Shown piece by piece: positions 43,913 through 45,218 of a DNA stretch of 45,218 bases. Origin of the DNA: Draconibacterium sp. (GTDB taxonomy: Bacteria; Bacteroidota; Bacteroidia; Bacteroidales; Prolixibacteraceae). The notes below the pieces were generated by a model. The model made no database searches, was not told where the DNA came from, and worked only from the letters and a program-made list of their open reading frames with translations. The stretch spans positions 1 to 45,218 of the forward strand of contig WOYV01000034.1 in assembly GCA_011620585.1 (NCBI GenBank), given 5' to 3'. A program made the position numbers and the translations under genes. Numbering within the stretch: position 1 is the stretch's first letter; each line of letters starts with the position of its first letter.

Positions 43913-44483
43913 TGGTAAATAATTTGAGTTGGTCACCATTCAATTTATACTTTTCCCCGGTTTCCGGACAAATCAGATCCTCACCCAGGATCGCTCCGCT
44001 CCGGCTAACCCAGCCCTTTTGTCGTGCAGGGACACCAACCATAAGCGCAAATGGCTTTACATCTTTTGTTACAAGGGCGCCAGCCCCAACAAAACAATAT
44101 TCGCCCAGTGTAACCCCACAAATAATTGTTGCATTGGCGCCTATTGTAGTACCGCGTTTTACAATAGTTTGTTTAAAGTTATGCTTTTGTTCGATGGCGC
44201 TGCGCGGGTTGATTACATTGGTAAACACCATCGAAGGCCCCAGGAAAACATCATCTTCACAAACAACGCCTTCGTACAACGAAACATTGTTCTGAACCTT
44301 GACATTGCTTCCCAGCCTGACTTTGTTCCCCACAAACACATTTTGCCCCAGAATGCAGTTTTCTCCCAATTCAGCGGTTCCCATCACATGCGAAAAATGC
44401 CAGATTTTTGTGCCGGCACCAATTCTGGCCCCTTTATCGATCACTGCTGTTTCGTGTGTGTAATATTCATTATTCATTTCCAT
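43902..44483 (-). CDS. wbpD: WbpD-type UDP-amino-sugar N-acetyltransferase
   Basis: Left-handed beta-helix acetyltransferase of 193 residues. The hexapeptide coils are clear, from [20 protein letters not shown] through [20 protein letters not shown] to [18 protein letters not shown]. It should acetylate the C3 amino group to complete UDP-2,3-diacetamido-2,3-dideoxyglucuronic acid, as WbpD/WlbB does. It sits between the GxxExxY gene and wbpA and overlaps wbpA by 11 bases. The start may also be the Met two codons downstream (MNNEYY). Confidence 0.92.
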   Translation of the reverse strand: MEMNNEYYTHETAVIDKGARIGAGTKIWHFSHVMGTAELGENCILGQNVFVGNKVRLGSNVKVQNNVSLYEGVVCEDDVFLGPSMVFTNVINPRSAIEQKHNFKQTIVKRGTTIGANATIICGVTLGEYCFVGAGALVTKDVKPFALMVGVPARQKGWVSRSGAILGEDLICPETGEKYKLNGDQLKLFTNGE

Positions 44484-44486
44484 TTT

Positions 44487-44545
44487 TTCTTTGTGCCTTT
44501 GCGGCTTAGCGAGAGTTTTTCACGCCAAGGCGCCACGACGCGAAG
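44487..44545. repeat. GC-rich inverted intergenic repeat before wbpD
   Basis: Two imperfectly complementary halves (CTTTGTGCCTTTGCGGCTTA on the left, CACGCCAAGGCGCCACGACG on the right) flank a short T-rich loop. It fills the gap between the GxxExxY stop and the wbpD start almost exactly. Confidence 0.65.
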
Positions 44546-44546
44546 T

Positions 44547-44933
44547 TTATAATCTATTTACAATACGCGTAATTCCGTCTTTAATTAATTTTTCGTTGAA
44601 ATTAATGAGTAACCCTAATTTCAACCCGGTAATTCTCAGATAGGTTAATAATTGCTTCGGATGCACAGGAGATATTGCTTCAACCGACTTCAATTCAATA
44701 ATCACTTTTCCTTCCACAATAAGATCTGCCCTGAAACCAATCTCCATTTTCCTGTCTCCCCAAATCACTGGTATTGCCTTTTGTCGTTCAACCGAAAGTC
44801 CTTTCACCGTCAGTTCGTAAAATAAAATCTCCTCATAAACCGACTCCAATAAACCAGGGCCTAAGGCTACATGAACATCATAGCAAGTATTAACAATTAT
44901 CTTTGCAATCTCATTTTCATTCATGTTTTTCAT
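44547..44933 (-). CDS. GxxExxY protein
   Basis: Protein of 128 residues with the motif that gives the family its name, GPGLLESVYEEIL (about 24-36), followed by FRADLIVEGKVIIELKS, a strand pair with Asp, Glu and Lys that recalls the PD-(D/E)XK nuclease core. The family is widespread in Bacteroidota; its function is not known. It lies inside a nucleotide-sugar operon with which it has no obvious link, and a GC-rich repeat abuts each end. The start may also be the Met at codon 4. Confidence 0.88.
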   Translation of the reverse strand: MKNMNENEIAKIIVNTCYDVHVALGPGLLESVYEEILFYELTVKGLSVERQKAIPVIWGDRKMEIGFRADLIVEGKVIIELKSVEAISPVHPKQLLTYLRITGLKLGLLINFNEKLIKDGITRIVNRL

Positions 44934-44938
44934 TTTAA

Positions 44939-44989
44939 CTTAGCGTCTCAGCGGAAAAATTATCCCGCAAAGACGCCAGGACGCGAAGC
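44939..44989. repeat. GC-rich inverted intergenic repeat after the GxxExxY start
   Basis: GCGTCTCAGCGG on the left pairs with CCGCAAAGACGC on the right at ten of twelve positions; CAGGACGCGAAGC follows. The last 22 bases resemble the right half of the copy at 44487-44545. The AT-rich stretch 44990-45138 beyond it holds a tandem CAATTGA but no gene. Confidence 0.62.
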
Positions 44990-45138
44990 TATCTCTATAA
45001 TATGGTTACAATTGACAATTGATTTTATCTCTTTTCAATAAGTTTCTTTTACTTCAATACTTCGATTTTAATTCGATCAATATGAATATCAAATTACGTT
45101 TTTACAATTACATCTGCAATTTCAATATTCCTCGCCAT

Positions 45139-45172
45139 TCTCTCTTTGCGTCTTAGCGCCTTTGCGAGAGAT
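45139..45172. repeat. Repeat copy overlapping the 3' end of the upstream gene
   Basis: Reads TCTCTTTGCGTCTTAGCGCC then TTTGCGAGAGA. It supplies the last codons and the stop of the partial gene at 45153-45218. Confidence 0.6.
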
Positions 45173-45218
45173 TAAAGAATTCTTTAATATTTTCTACTAT
45201 ATACTCCAACTGCTCCTC
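45153..45218 (-). CDS. 3' end of a probable DegT/DnrJ/EryC1-type aminotransferase (partial)
   Basis: Minus-strand frame that enters from the right edge and reads EEQLEYIVENIKEFF, then NLSQRR and stop at 45153-45155. A terminal helix of the form EEQxxYIVxxIKEFF is usual for sugar-nucleotide aminotransferases of the DegT/WbpE type, and such an enzyme is the missing step between WbpB and WbpD in this cluster. Only 21 residues are visible, so the assignment depends on context. The last five residues come from the intergenic repeat. Confidence 0.5.
   Translation of the reverse strand, partial: EEQLEYIVENIKEFFNLSQRR

Noticed and set aside
42548-45172. CRISPR array from repeated GC-rich units
   Set aside because: Spacing is irregular, copies are imperfect and separated by genes, and no cas gene is present.

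Overview
The window looks like chromosome of a member of the Bacteroidota, plausibly a marine or sediment relative of the Marinilabiliales/Prolixibacteraceae (the rank below phylum is inference). The reasons are promoters of the TAnnTTTG type, few Shine-Dalgarno sequences, HYC_CC_PP, DUF3347 and GxxExxY proteins, a split-off atpD-atpC pair, a short epsilon subunit and the cgcaaagacgc-type intergenic repeats. No rRNA, tRNA or CRISPR array was seen.

Layout. (1) 69-3251, minus strand: a two-component system (response regulator, histidine kinase) and a secreted repeat protein. (2) 3550-5912, plus: a Tat-signal Gfo/Idh/MocA oxidoreductase and a TIM-barrel sugar isomerase/epimerase, closed by a terminator. 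(3) 6002-20870, minus: a 15-kb copper/silver island. In transcription order it holds an HMA-AraC regulator, a CopZ-like chaperone, an HYC_CC_PP protein, CusA, a TolC-type channel, CusB with a fused DUF3347 domain, a Met/His-rich lipoprotein, a small Cys-rich membrane protein, a PII-like protein, a second HMA-AraC regulator, a SHOCT membrane protein, a CopA ATPase with three heavy-metal-binding motifs, and two periplasmic HMA proteins. It ends in a truncated sulfide:quinone oxidoreductase pseudogene. (4) 21125-23128, minus: a CoA-disulfide-reductase-like enzyme with two rhodanese domains. (5) 23505-29068, plus: a second, CzcCBA-type RND system whose permease carries the divalent-cation motif. 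(6) 29110-30925, minus: an AmpG-like MFS permease and a GNAT acetyltransferase. (7) 31230-36510, plus: an MMPL/RND exporter translationally coupled to a polyprenyl synthase, then atpD-atpC. (8) 36622-40346: a GT9 heptosyltransferase-like gene, a convergent comB-malY-like pair, and a small secreted protein behind a hairpin promoter. (9) 40383-41626: a decayed IS630 transposase and a fragment that may come from an outer-membrane protein. (10) 41623-45218, minus: part of a UDP-diacetamido-uronic acid (O-antigen/capsule) cluster, WbpB/WbpA/WbpD-like genes plus the end of a probable WbpE-type aminotransferase, with a GxxExxY gene and a repeat at nearly every junction.

How the genes work together. 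The metal genes cover every compartment: cytosolic chaperone and sensors, inner-membrane ATPase, transenvelope Cus-type pump, and Cys/Met/His-rich periplasmic proteins. No CueR, CsoR or CopY gene is present. The obvious regulators are two paralogous proteins in which a CxxC metal-binding (HMA-like) domain is fused to an AraC DNA-binding domain. Direct repeats or a palindrome with an AGTGT-AC core lie at the promoters of one regulator, of the SHOCT-copA unit and of the CoA-disulfide reductase. That suggests, but does not prove, a copper/thiol regulon controlled by these fusions. This is the most interesting system in the window.
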